Source of the DNA: an uncultured Eubacteriales bacterium
GTDB lineage: Bacteria; Bacillota; Clostridia; Christensenellales; DTU072
Assembly (NCBI GenBank): GCA_949292905.1
Contig: CASFAV010000008.1
Location: 62,001-126,000 of the forward strand
Direction of reading: 5' to 3'
DNA: 64,000 nt
Both the position numbers and the translations under genes were made by a program. The notes under the pieces were generated by a model that worked only from the letters and a program-made list of their open reading frames with translations, made no database searches and had not been told where the DNA came from. Shown piece by piece: positions 46,316-53,595 of the stretch (its first letter is position 1; every line of letters starts with the position of its first letter).

Positions 46316-48058
46316 ATGGATAACGCGACAGCCGTAGCGGTACCCGATGCGGGACGCAAACTCAACACGTATACCCCGAAAGAACGCAATATGTATCTTT
46401 TGGGAATGGTCGGGCAGAACATCATCTACAACATAGTCGGTTCGGCGCTCGCGTATTATCTCCAGTTCACGCTGCTGATCCCCGCGATGGCGGTCACCGT
46501 TATAATGGCGGTGGCGAGAGTGTGGGACGCCATGAACGACCCGATGATGGGAACGATCGTGGATAAGACGCGCAGTAAATGGGGTAAGTGCAGACCTTAT
46601 CTCATCTACGTACCGCTGCCGATATTCATAATCACGACGCTGTGCTTTGTGAATTTCGGATTTTACAGGGACGGGCAGACGGCGCTCAACGTGCTGATAA
46701 TCGCGTGGGCGGCGTTCACCTATATCCTTTGGGGAATGACCTACACGGTGGGCGACATCCCTCTGTGGGGCGTGACCGCGCTGATGACCGAGGACGAGAA
46801 GGACCGTAACAAGCTCCTTTCGCTCGCCCGTATCTTCGGCGGTATCGGAGCGGGCGTCACCCTTCTCGCGATACAGCCTTTCGCGCTTGCCATAGGCGGT
46901 GCGATAACCGAGAAAATAGGGGTGAACCTCGCGGGAACGGTCGAAGCCTGGGAGGCGATCAAAGCCACCGCCGCCGCGAATACCGAAGCGTTTGCCGCAG
47001 GACTCGAAGCGGGGCTTCCGTACGAATCGCTCACCAAGTACCTAATCGTCGACGAAACGCTTGCCGAAGCCACCCGTCAGGGCGAACGCTGGGGCTTCCT
47101 TATCGCCGCGGTCATATTCGGTATAGTGGGTTGCGCGCTTTTCCAGCTCGTCGGTCCCAACATCAGGGAGCGCGTGCCCGCTTCGGAGAAGTCCAACAGC
47201 CTCAAGGAGAACTTCAAGCTGATGTGGAACAACAAGCCTTTCCGTCAGATCTTGCTTTCGGGAATTCTTTCGAGCCCCAAAATGCTTCTGCAGATCTCCG
47301 CGATGCCGCTCATCACCTATTATTTCGCGAGCAAGAGTCCGGTGCTGGCGCTCGTGTATATGGCGCTTCTCGGCGGCGGTATGTTCCTGGGACAGTTCGT
47401 CGCGATGGCGCTGTGTCCGAAGCTTCTTACCAAGTTCAGTAAAAAGAACCTCTATAACTATTCGAGCCTTCTCGGTATAATCCCCTTCGTGTTCCTGTAT
47501 ATCGCGTACGTTTCCGATCCCACGGGACTGGTCAACTGGTACTGGATAGTCATATTCTTCTTCGTGTTCGCGGTGGCGGGCGCGTCGATGGGCGTGACTA
47601 CGGTCTTACAGTCCTTCATGATAGCGGACTGCGTGGACTACGAGGAGTATAAGAGCGGAATCCGTCCCGACGGCGTATTCTTCTCCGGACAAACGTTCAT
47701 CGCGAAGCTCACCTCCGGTATCGCCACGATAATGAGCGGTATATTCTATACGATATACGGCTTCTCGGACGCGGCGGTCGAGAAGGTCAACAACTATATT
47801 TCGGCGGGACTGGAGCCGCGCACCATCGCCGAATTCGATCCCTATATGCGGGTGCTTTTCGTGATAGTCTCGCTTCCGCCCGCGGTAGGCTGCCTGCTCG
47901 CGGTGATACCTACCTGGAAGTATTGCCTGGACGACGACGAGCATAAGCGCATCCTCGAGGAGCTGAGCGCGAGAAGAGCCGCGAAGCTCGCCGCGGAAGC
48001 TTTAGGCGGAGAGGGCGAAGCGGAAGCGAGCGCGCCCGAAACCGGCGGAGAGGGTTGA
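46316..48058 (+). CDS. GPH-family (MelB-like) sugar:cation symporter
   Basis: The 580-residue protein has about 12 membrane helices and belongs to the glycoside-pentoside-hexuronide:cation symporter branch of the major facilitator superfamily. The signature DAMNDPMMGTIVDKTRSKWGKCRPYL after helix 2 is diagnostic. A loop of about 90 residues between the two halves (about 200-260), rich in Ala and Glu, is longer than in MelB. The C-terminal 35 residues are hydrophilic. Members import di- or monosaccharides or uronides with Na+ or H+; the specific sugar cannot be read from sequence, and no glycosidase is adjacent. The gene is alone between its own promoter and terminator. Confidence 0.88.
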   Translation: MDNATAVAVPDAGRKLNTYTPKERNMYLLGMVGQNIIYNIVGSALAYYLQFTLLIPAMAVTVIMAVARVWDAMNDPMMGTIVDKTRSKWGKCRPYLIYVPLPIFIITTLCFVNFGFYRDGQTALNVLIIAWAAFTYILWGMTYTVGDIPLWGVTALMTEDEKDRNKLLSLARIFGGIGAGVTLLAIQPFALAIGGAITEKIGVNLAGTVEAWEAIKATAAANTEAFAAGLEAGLPYESLTKYLIVDETLAEATRQGERWGFLIAAVIFGIVGCALFQLVGPNIRERVPASEKSNSLKENFKLMWNNKPFRQILLSGILSSPKMLLQISAMPLITYYFASKSPVLALVYMALLGGGMFLGQFVAMALCPKLLTKFSKKNLYNYSSLLGIIPFVFLYIAYVSDPTGLVNWYWIVIFFFVFAVAGASMGVTTVLQSFMIADCVDYEEYKSGIRPDGVFFSGQTFIAKLTSGIATIMSGIFYTIYGFSDAAVEKVNNYISAGLEPRTIAEFDPYMRVLFVIVSLPPAVGCLLAVIPTWKYCLDDDEHKRILEELSARRAAKLAAEALGGEGEAEASAPETGGEG

Positions 48059-48131
48059 AAACAGCTCCCGACTCCGTAAACCGTCGGCGCGGTTAAGGAA
48101 ATGGTAAATACAACGGAAAATCGTAAAAAAG

Positions 48132-48154
48132 GAGCCGCGCTTTGAGCGCGGCTC
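48132..48154 (-). terminator. Terminator on the minus strand after thiamine pyrophosphokinase
   Basis: GAGCCGCGC (48132-48140) with GCGCGGCTC (48146-48154). Read on the minus strand a TTTTTT run follows (plus-strand A-run at 48125-48130). Confidence 0.8.
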
Positions 48155-48199
48155 TCTTACGGCTTCGCCGCGGGGAAATAGGATAACGGGGCGCTTTTC

Positions 48200-48226
48200 G
48201 CCCCGACAGAAGCTTCGGGGCTTTTT
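48200..48226 (+). terminator. Terminator of the GPH transporter gene
   Basis: GCCCCGA (48200-48206) with TCGGGGC (48215-48221), then TTTTT. An alternative stem CGGGGCG/CGCCCCG at 48187-48205 overlaps it. Confidence 0.75.
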
Positions 48227-48818
48227 ACGCCCGCCGTACGAATACGAGCACGGCTCCCCGTTTCACCTCGAACGCGATCTCGTCCGCCGTGGCTACGTTG
48301 GAGATACCGCGGGAGGTAGAGGGCGTCAGCGTAAGATCTTCGAGAGGGTAATAGAGCCCTTCGGAACGGTCTGCGAGCGCCGCTCCGCCGTGGGCGAATA
48401 CCGACACTACGGCGCCTTTCCCCACGCGCGCGCGGAACGCCCCCGTAGCGTAATATACGGTATAGTCACGGGTGACGAGCTTTGCGCGGATACCTTTTCC
48501 GAAGGCGAACGCAAGGAGATTGAGGTTGCCCGCCACGTGCTCCGGCTTGCCGCCGAGACCGCCGTAAACGTTGAGTTCCGTAATGCCTCGAGACGCCGCG
48601 TACTCTATCGCGAGTTCTCCGTCGGTCGCGTTTTTCTCGACGGGGTATCTGATGAGTTTCACGTTTTCGGGTATCCGTTTCAGCGTATCCAAGTCCCCGA
48701 TAACGGCAATGACGTTTTTGCCTTCAACGTGACGGTATCCGCCGTCGGCGGCGATTACCGCGTCTTCTTTTACTTCCGTATCGAGTTCGGGTGCGTTGAG
48801 CACCAGGGCTATCGGCAT
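48225..48818 (-). CDS. thiN: Thiamine pyrophosphokinase
   Basis: This enzyme transfers pyrophosphate from ATP to thiamine to make thiamine diphosphate, the cofactor needed by NifJ. The 197-residue protein has the family motifs AADGGYRHV, the metal-binding IGDLDTL, KNATDGELAIEYA and VYGGLGGKPEHVAGN, with a C-terminal beta-sandwich thiamine-binding part ending TSRGISN and LVFVRR. It is slightly short for the family. A divergent promoter pair separates it from xpt. No TPP riboswitch is visible in front. Confidence 0.92.
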   Translation of the reverse strand: MPIALVLNAPELDTEVKEDAVIAADGGYRHVEGKNVIAVIGDLDTLKRIPENVKLIRYPVEKNATDGELAIEYAASRGITELNVYGGLGGKPEHVAGNLNLLAFAFGKGIRAKLVTRDYTVYYATGAFRARVGKGAVVSVFAHGGAALADRSEGLYYPLEDLTLTPSTSRGISNVATADEIAFEVKRGAVLVFVRRA

Positions 48819-48844
48819 AGTCTTGTCTCCGTAAGCTTTTCTAA

Positions 48845-48872
48845 ATTATAGCATTTTCGTCGCAATTGTCAA
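48845..48872 (-). promoter_or_regulatory. thiN promoter
   Basis: On the minus strand TTGACA (48867-48872), 16-nt spacer, TATAAT (48845-48850). It lies back to back with the xpt promoter. Confidence 0.8.
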
Positions 48873-48879
48873 TTCGCTA

Positions 48880-48909
48880 TTGACTATCCGCGCCCCGATA
48901 AAGTATAAT
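48880..48909 (+). promoter_or_regulatory. xpt promoter and leader hairpin
   Basis: TTGACT (48880-48885), 18-nt spacer, TATAAT (48904-48909). The short leader has a stem CGGAAAA/TTTTCCG (48920-48936). No purine riboswitch core is present. Confidence 0.8.
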
Positions 48910-48962
48910 CGGTCTTATCCGGAAAAGTTTTTTCCGAGCATACGAACGGATGAGGTGTTCAG

Positions 48963-49541
48963 ATGAAATTACTCGAAGACATGATCAAGAAATACGGCGA
49001 GGTCCGTCCCGGCAACGTGCTCAAAGTAGACGGCTTTCTCAATCACCGTATCGACGTCGGGCTCGTCAAGGCGCTGGGCGAAGAATTGTACAAGCATTTC
49101 CGTAGCGACAAGATAACGAAGATACTTACCATCGAGTCGTCGGGGATAGCCATAGCGATCATGACGGCGCAATGCTTCGGGGTGCCGATGGTATTCGCGA
49201 AGAAGCGTAAGACCATCAATCTTTCCGACGACATATACACCGCGCCCGTGCATTCCTATACCAACAATAAGGATTACGACGTGATGGTGAGCAAGGATTA
49301 TATAGACAAGTCGGACGTATTGCTCATCGTGGACGACTTCCTCGCCAACGGCTGCGCGCTCCGCGGGCTCATCGACATAGCGCATCAGGCGGGGGCTACC
49401 GTCGCGGGCGCGGGTATAGCGATAGAAAAAGGTTTCCAGGGCGGCGGCGACACCCTCCGTGCGGAAGGTCTCAAGGTCGTCTCTCTCGCCGTCATCGACA
49501 AAATGACCGACGACTCCCTCGAATTCCGCAAGAGCGAATGA
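48963..49541 (+). CDS. xpt: Xanthine phosphoribosyltransferase
   Basis: Xpt salvages xanthine to XMP using PRPP. The 192-residue protein has the type I phosphoribosyltransferase PRPP motif LLIVDDFLANGCALRG and the Xpt N-terminus with DGFLNHRIDVGL. A conserved FAKKRKT and VHSYTN follow. Length is normal. The family is often under guanine-riboswitch control, but the leader here is only about 50 nt and lacks the aptamer. A strong terminator follows. Confidence 0.95.
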   Translation: MKLLEDMIKKYGEVRPGNVLKVDGFLNHRIDVGLVKALGEELYKHFRSDKITKILTIESSGIAIAIMTAQCFGVPMVFAKKRKTINLSDDIYTAPVHSYTNNKDYDVMVSKDYIDKSDVLLIVDDFLANGCALRGLIDIAHQAGATVAGAGIAIEKGFQGGGDTLRAEGLKVVSLAVIDKMTDDSLEFRKSE

Positions 49542-49571
49542 CGTAAAATACGTAAACGCGGTTCATATCGG

Positions 49572-49599
49572 AATCCCCCGGACGGGGGTTTCTTTTTTT
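49572..49599 (+). terminator. Terminator of xpt
   Basis: CCCCC (49575-49579), loop GGAC, GGGGG (49584-49588), then TTTCTTTTTTT. Confidence 0.88.
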
Positions 49600-49667
49600 G
49601 CACGGAAAGCGCGTGTGTAAAAACCGTCGTCAAGGACAATAATCAATCATTATCGAGAGAGGTGATT

Positions 49668-50381
49668 ATGTCCGAAAAAACAGAAAAGATCTTACGTTAT
49701 ACGGTGGTGCCGGTATTGCTCGTTGCCATAGTGGCGGCGATAATACTCGCGCTCAACGGCTTCGAGAGTCCGGAGAGCGCGGAAGCGGCGGTACTCAAGC
49801 AGGGTTCCACGGGCTCCGTCGTGCGCACCGTGCAGACGCGGCTCAAGAGCTGGGGATATTATACGGGCTCCGTGGACGGCATCTACGGCTCGCTCACTGT
49901 AGCCGCCGTCAAGTATTTTCAGCGCGTGAACGGGCTTCAGGTAGACGGCATCGTGGGCGAAAAGACCGCCGCGGCGATAGGTATCTCGCTCGCGTCGACT
50001 TCCTCCGCTTCCGGAGCGGGCGGCTACAGCTCGTCCGACGCCTATCTGCTTGCTCGGCTCGTGTACGCGGAAGCGCGCGGAGAGCCTTACGTCGGGCAGG
50101 TAGCCGTGGCGGCGGTCGTATTGAATCGCGTCAGGAGCTCCAGCTTCCCGAATACGATATCGGGCGTTATCTATCAGCCGTGGGCGTTCTCCGTGGTGAA
50201 CGACGGGCAGATAAACCTTACGCCCAACCAGACCGCCATCAACGCCGCGAACGACGCGATGAACGGCTGGGATCCCACTTACGGTTGCCTTTATTATTAC
50301 AATCCCGCGACCGCCACGAACAGCTGGATCAAGCAGAAGCCCATTCATCTTACGATAGGGCAACACGTTTTCTGCGCGTAG
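49668..50381 (+). CDS. sleB: Spore cortex-lytic enzyme SleB
   Basis: SleB is a lytic transglycosylase that opens the spore cortex peptidoglycan during germination. I chose the ATG at 49668 because GAGAGG ends 6 nt before it; a GTG at 49662 would overlap that site. The 237-residue protein has a signal/anchor segment (about 10-30) and a peptidoglycan-binding domain (about 44-100, motif SWGYYTGSVDGIYG). A Hydrolase_2 catalytic domain follows, starting LLARLVYAEARGEPYVGQVA, where the Glu in YAEARGE is the likely catalytic acid. It is 12 nt upstream of ypeB, the standard partner order. Confidence 0.94.
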   Translation: MSEKTEKILRYTVVPVLLVAIVAAIILALNGFESPESAEAAVLKQGSTGSVVRTVQTRLKSWGYYTGSVDGIYGSLTVAAVKYFQRVNGLQVDGIVGEKTAAAIGISLASTSSASGAGGYSSSDAYLLARLVYAEARGEPYVGQVAVAAVVLNRVRSSSFPNTISGVIYQPWAFSVVNDGQINLTPNQTAINAANDAMNGWDPTYGCLYYYNPATATNSWIKQKPIHLTIGQHVFCA

Positions 50382-50393
50382 AGGAGGTGCCGG

Positions 50394-51692
50394 ATGAATG
50401 CGAAAGCTTATAAAACTATAACGATATGCGTAGCCGTACTGCTCGTGGCGGCGCTCGCGGTGACGCTCGGGATATTCGTATACCGCGAACAGAAATATTC
50501 GCGCGAGATAGGGGCGTTGTACGACGCGGCGTATTATTCCTGCGTGGACAATCTGGGCGATATGGATAACAAGCTCGCCAAGCTCGAAGCGGCGAGCTCG
50601 GATACGATGCGCAAGGAGCTTCTCAACGGCGTTTACACGGACGCCGAAGTCATGGCGACGAGTCTTGCGATGCTCGCGGGCAAGAACGACGAGATAGAAG
50701 CGGCGATGAAATTCATAAATCAGCTGGGGGATTATGCCTGTTATCTCGCCGCGAAACTGCCCGCCGAAGCGATAACGTCGGAAGAGAAGGCGAAGCTCGA
50801 CGAGCTCCGCGACATAGCCGTAAAACTCGAGGAAGCGTTCTTGAACGCGGGCGAAAAAGTCGCCGAAGGCGGCAACCTTTACGCGGCGCTGGGCGCCGAA
50901 GTGACCGCGCTCGGCGGGGTGTACGACCTGTTCACCGAAGGTAACGTCGAATACCCCGAAATGATCTACGACGGACCGTTCTCGGACGGACTGCGCGACA
51001 GGGAAGCCAAATTCCTTTCCGGCAAACCGGAGATCCCGCGCGAAACGTTGGAAGCGGGGCTGGCGCTGAAATACGGCGAAGGGTACGAATACGAGGGTAC
51101 CGTAGAAGGCTCGCTCAAGGCGTATTCTTACACTCTTTCTAACGGCGCGAACGTGCAGATAACGGTCGCGGGAGGAATGCTCGCGGAGTATTCGCGTTAT
51201 CGCGAAACGGGCGCCGCCACGATGGACGAAGAGGCAGCCGCCTCGGCGGCGACGAAAGCTCTCGCGGAAGCGGGATATGACGATATGCAGGCTGTTTGGG
51301 TATCCGTAAATGACGGTACGGCATATATAAACTGCGCTTATGCGGAGAACGAAATAATTTATTATCCCGATCTGATCAAGGTAAAAGTGGCGCTCGACGA
51401 CGGCGAGATACTGGGGATATCCGCCGCGAATTACCTTTACAATCATACGGCGAGAGAGCCGATAGGAGAGGTGAAAGCTTCCGAGGGCGCGACGCTTGCG
51501 GAGGGATTCGTAACGTCGTCGGTAAGGCTTACGGTCATACCCACCGACTGGAATACCGAGCTTACCGCATACGAGTTCGCGGGCAGCATCGGCGACAACG
51601 TCTATTACGTTTATTACGACGCCTATACTCTCGAGCAGATCAAGGTGATGCGCGTCATAAAGGACGGAAACGAGGGGAATTTAATCGTTTGA
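50394..51692 (+). CDS. ypeB: Germination protein YpeB
   Basis: YpeB stabilises and localises SleB in the dormant spore. The 432-residue protein has one N-terminal membrane helix (about 8-28), a helical region (to about 190) and C-terminal PepSY-type repeats beginning near YPEMIYDGPFSDGL, a hallmark of YpeB. An AGGAGGT lies 7 nt upstream of the ATG and the gene follows sleB by 12 nt. The pair is almost restricted to spore-forming Firmicutes, so this is one of the best lineage markers in the window. Confidence 0.93.
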   Translation: MNAKAYKTITICVAVLLVAALAVTLGIFVYREQKYSREIGALYDAAYYSCVDNLGDMDNKLAKLEAASSDTMRKELLNGVYTDAEVMATSLAMLAGKNDEIEAAMKFINQLGDYACYLAAKLPAEAITSEEKAKLDELRDIAVKLEEAFLNAGEKVAEGGNLYAALGAEVTALGGVYDLFTEGNVEYPEMIYDGPFSDGLRDREAKFLSGKPEIPRETLEAGLALKYGEGYEYEGTVEGSLKAYSYTLSNGANVQITVAGGMLAEYSRYRETGAATMDEEAAASAATKALAEAGYDDMQAVWVSVNDGTAYINCAYAENEIIYYPDLIKVKVALDDGEILGISAANYLYNHTAREPIGEVKASEGATLAEGFVTSSVRLTVIPTDWNTELTAYEFAGSIGDNVYYVYYDAYTLEQIKVMRVIKDGNEGNLIV

Positions 51693-51704
51693 GCGCCATA
51701 ACGA

Positions 51705-51734
51705 TTGACGGAAGCCGCTAATATGGGATATAAT
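51705..51734 (+). promoter_or_regulatory. Promoter of the 51764 lipoprotein gene
   Basis: TTGACG (51705-51710), 18-nt spacer, TATAAT (51729-51734). Transcription should start about 20 nt before the ATG. Confidence 0.8.
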
Positions 51735-51763
51735 TATCCCTATCACACAACGGAGTTCGTTAT

Positions 51764-52615
51764 ATGCGTAAATTAGCGATAGTTTTGGTAGTGGCGGTAT
51801 TGGTCGTGAGCGCGGCGTTGTTTACGGCGAGCTGCGGCGGTAACGTCGACGTACCCGGTACCGTCTGGGCGAACAAAGAGGTTTGCGAATACGGGATCTA
51901 CAATTCCGACAATCTTCCCGTCGGGGCGTTGATAATAGTTACCGAACGCCTCGCGGAGGGCGAGCAGACGCTCAACGCCACGGGCGCGAAAGTCAATATC
52001 ACTTCTTCGTCGGCGCGCGGCACGCGGGTGACGATGAAGGCGAGCGACCGGGACGGTAACGTGTGGCTGGAGTCGGAGAGCATCCTGAACGGCTTCACGC
52101 CGGTGGCGAGCTACCGCAAGGTGTCGAAGGACGGCGAGAATTATACCGTGACCGCCACCTACGACGGCAAGAACTACCGTTACAGGATTAACGACGGAGA
52201 GGAGAAAAAGCTCCGCGTCAAATCGGGCTTCATAGACAACGAACTGCTCTATACCGTGGTGCGTTGCTATACGATAGAGAGCTCTTACAGCTCCGAATTC
52301 ACGGTGGTGGATCCCGTTGCCGGAACGAAAGAGAAAATAACCGTGGCTACATTCGGAGAGGGCGACTACCGCGATCCCGTGGAAGTCGTTTCGAGCGGAG
52401 CGGAAGCCGAGACCAAACATTCGCTCTCCTTCACCCGTCTGTCGTTCACGCGCTCTGCGTCGCCCGTGGGTGCGTCCATGTACGCCGATTATACCAAAAT
52501 AGACGGTCTTAAAGTGCTCGGAGAAGGTTCTACCGGACTGTATTCGGTGCGCATACCCGTGCAGATCGTCGAGAACGACCTCGTTTACAAGCTCGTTTCG
52601 GTACAATGTGAGTGA
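51764..52615 (+). CDS. Putative lipoprotein, unknown function
   Basis: The 283-residue product has a signal peptide ending FTASCGG; the Cys at about residue 24 fits a lipobox loosely, so membrane tethering is likely. The rest is beta-rich with no recognised domain. A segment with KASDRDGNVWLESESIL and a repeated YRYRINDGEEKK-type hairpin suggest a beta-sandwich or barrel fold. It is transcribed alone between its own promoter and a strong terminator. I see no catalytic motif and no informative neighbour. Confidence 0.75.
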   Translation: MRKLAIVLVVAVLVVSAALFTASCGGNVDVPGTVWANKEVCEYGIYNSDNLPVGALIIVTERLAEGEQTLNATGAKVNITSSSARGTRVTMKASDRDGNVWLESESILNGFTPVASYRKVSKDGENYTVTATYDGKNYRYRINDGEEKKLRVKSGFIDNELLYTVVRCYTIESSYSSEFTVVDPVAGTKEKITVATFGEGDYRDPVEVVSSGAEAETKHSLSFTRLSFTRSASPVGASMYADYTKIDGLKVLGEGSTGLYSVRIPVQIVENDLVYKLVSVQCE

Positions 52616-52643
52616 CGATCCGAGTAAAATCCCTTAAGAATCT

Positions 52644-52671
52644 CGCCCCGCCGATAAAGCGGGGCGTTTTT
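52644..52671 (+). terminator. Terminator of the 51764 gene
   Basis: CGCCCCGC (52644-52651) with GCGGGGCG (52659-52666), then TTTTT. Confidence 0.9.
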
Positions 52672-52815
52672 ACGGGTAAACGCATGCCGAAGAAAACGTT
52701 TGCTTTTCGGCTTTTTTCGCGCGTTTAAGGTAGAAATTTCATCTGTTTTCTCTCTTACGGCGGCGCGCCGCCGCGCTTTTACGTAAAATATTAGAAAAAA
52801 TTTACGGCAAAACGA

Positions 52816-52844
52816 TTTACAATCCGCGACATAGTCAATATAAT
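52816..52844 (+). promoter_or_regulatory. Promoter of the zinc-ribbon gene
   Basis: TTTACA (52816-52821), 17-nt spacer starting ATCCGCG, TATAAT (52839-52844). Confidence 0.82.
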
Positions 52845-52886
52845 ATAGCCGACTTTATAACGCCGCTTACGGCGAAGGAGAGGAAT

Positions 52887-53390
52887 ATGCCGAAATTCAA
52901 AAAATGCCCGCGTTGCGAGATAAATTACATTCCGATAGATAAGGAATACTGCTCCATCTGCGAAGCGGAAATGAAAGGGATTGTGGACGTAGACCCGGAA
53001 GACGAAGACGAAGAAGAAGGACTTTGCCCCCGTTGCAGGACCAATTACGTCAACGAAGGGGAGAAGTACTGCGAGCAGTGCCTTGCCGAAATGGAGAAAG
53101 CGAAGGAACAACTCACCGACGAATTCGACGACGAAGAGCCCGAGACGGACATCGAGGACACCGATCTCGACGAAGACATCGACATAGACGACGTGCTCGA
53201 CGGCGACATAGGCAGTATCGACGACATCGCCGAGGAAGAAGACAAGGAAGAGAACTGGGACGAAGAAGAGGAATATCCCGATTATATCGAGGAGGACGAC
53301 TTCGAAAGCGTCGATCCGGACGAACTCGACGACTTCGACGAAGAAGACGACGAAGGCGAAGAGGACGAGGACGAAGACGAAGAGGAGTGA
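52887..53390 (+). CDS. Double zinc-ribbon protein with long acidic tail
   Basis: The 167-residue protein starts with two CxxC...CxxC zinc ribbons (CPRC...CSIC at about 7-25 and CPRC...CEQC at about 47-66). The remaining 100 residues are almost entirely Asp and Glu with Ile/Tyr and no basic residues, so the pI must be extremely low. Such tails mimic nucleic acid or bind cations and basic proteins. No enzyme motif is present. The gene has its own strong promoter and terminator, suggesting good expression. Function is unknown; a role near ribosomes or RNA polymerase would be a guess. Confidence 0.72.
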   Translation: MPKFKKCPRCEINYIPIDKEYCSICEAEMKGIVDVDPEDEDEEEGLCPRCRTNYVNEGEKYCEQCLAEMEKAKEQLTDEFDDEEPETDIEDTDLDEDIDIDDVLDGDIGSIDDIAEEEDKEENWDEEEEYPDYIEEDDFESVDPDELDDFDEEDDEGEEDEDEDEEE

Positions 53391-53418
53391 TCCGCGTAGC
53401 GGAAAGCGAAGCGTTACG

Positions 53419-53447
53419 GACCCTGCGGAAAGCGGGGTCTTTTTTTT
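53419..53447 (+). terminator. Terminator of the zinc-ribbon gene
   Basis: GACCCTGC (53419-53426) with GCGGGGTC (53432-53439), one G-T pair, then eight T. Confidence 0.9.
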
Positions 53448-53530
53448 GCGCGGGGCGTGCGAAAACTATTTAATTATTTATATTATAATCGTGCGTGCGG
53501 TATTATAAAAGTAAATAATTATATCCCGCC

Positions 53531-53559
53531 TTGCGCTTTCCGCGCGCGTATGCTACTAT
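53531..53559 (+). promoter_or_regulatory. Promoter of the second giant surface-protein gene
   Basis: TTGCGC (53531-53536), 17-nt spacer rich in CG, TACTAT (53554-53559). The -35 is weak. Confidence 0.5.
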
Positions 53560-53595
53560 GATGAAGGACCTTTTCCGCCAATCGGGAGGTGTGTA

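Noticed and set aside
48819..48962. Guanine riboswitch upstream of xpt
   Set aside because: The leader after the promoter is about 50 nt and lacks the conserved three-way-junction sequences.
49662..49667. GTG start for sleB at 49662
   Set aside because: It overlaps the ribosome site; the ATG at 49668 has correct spacing.
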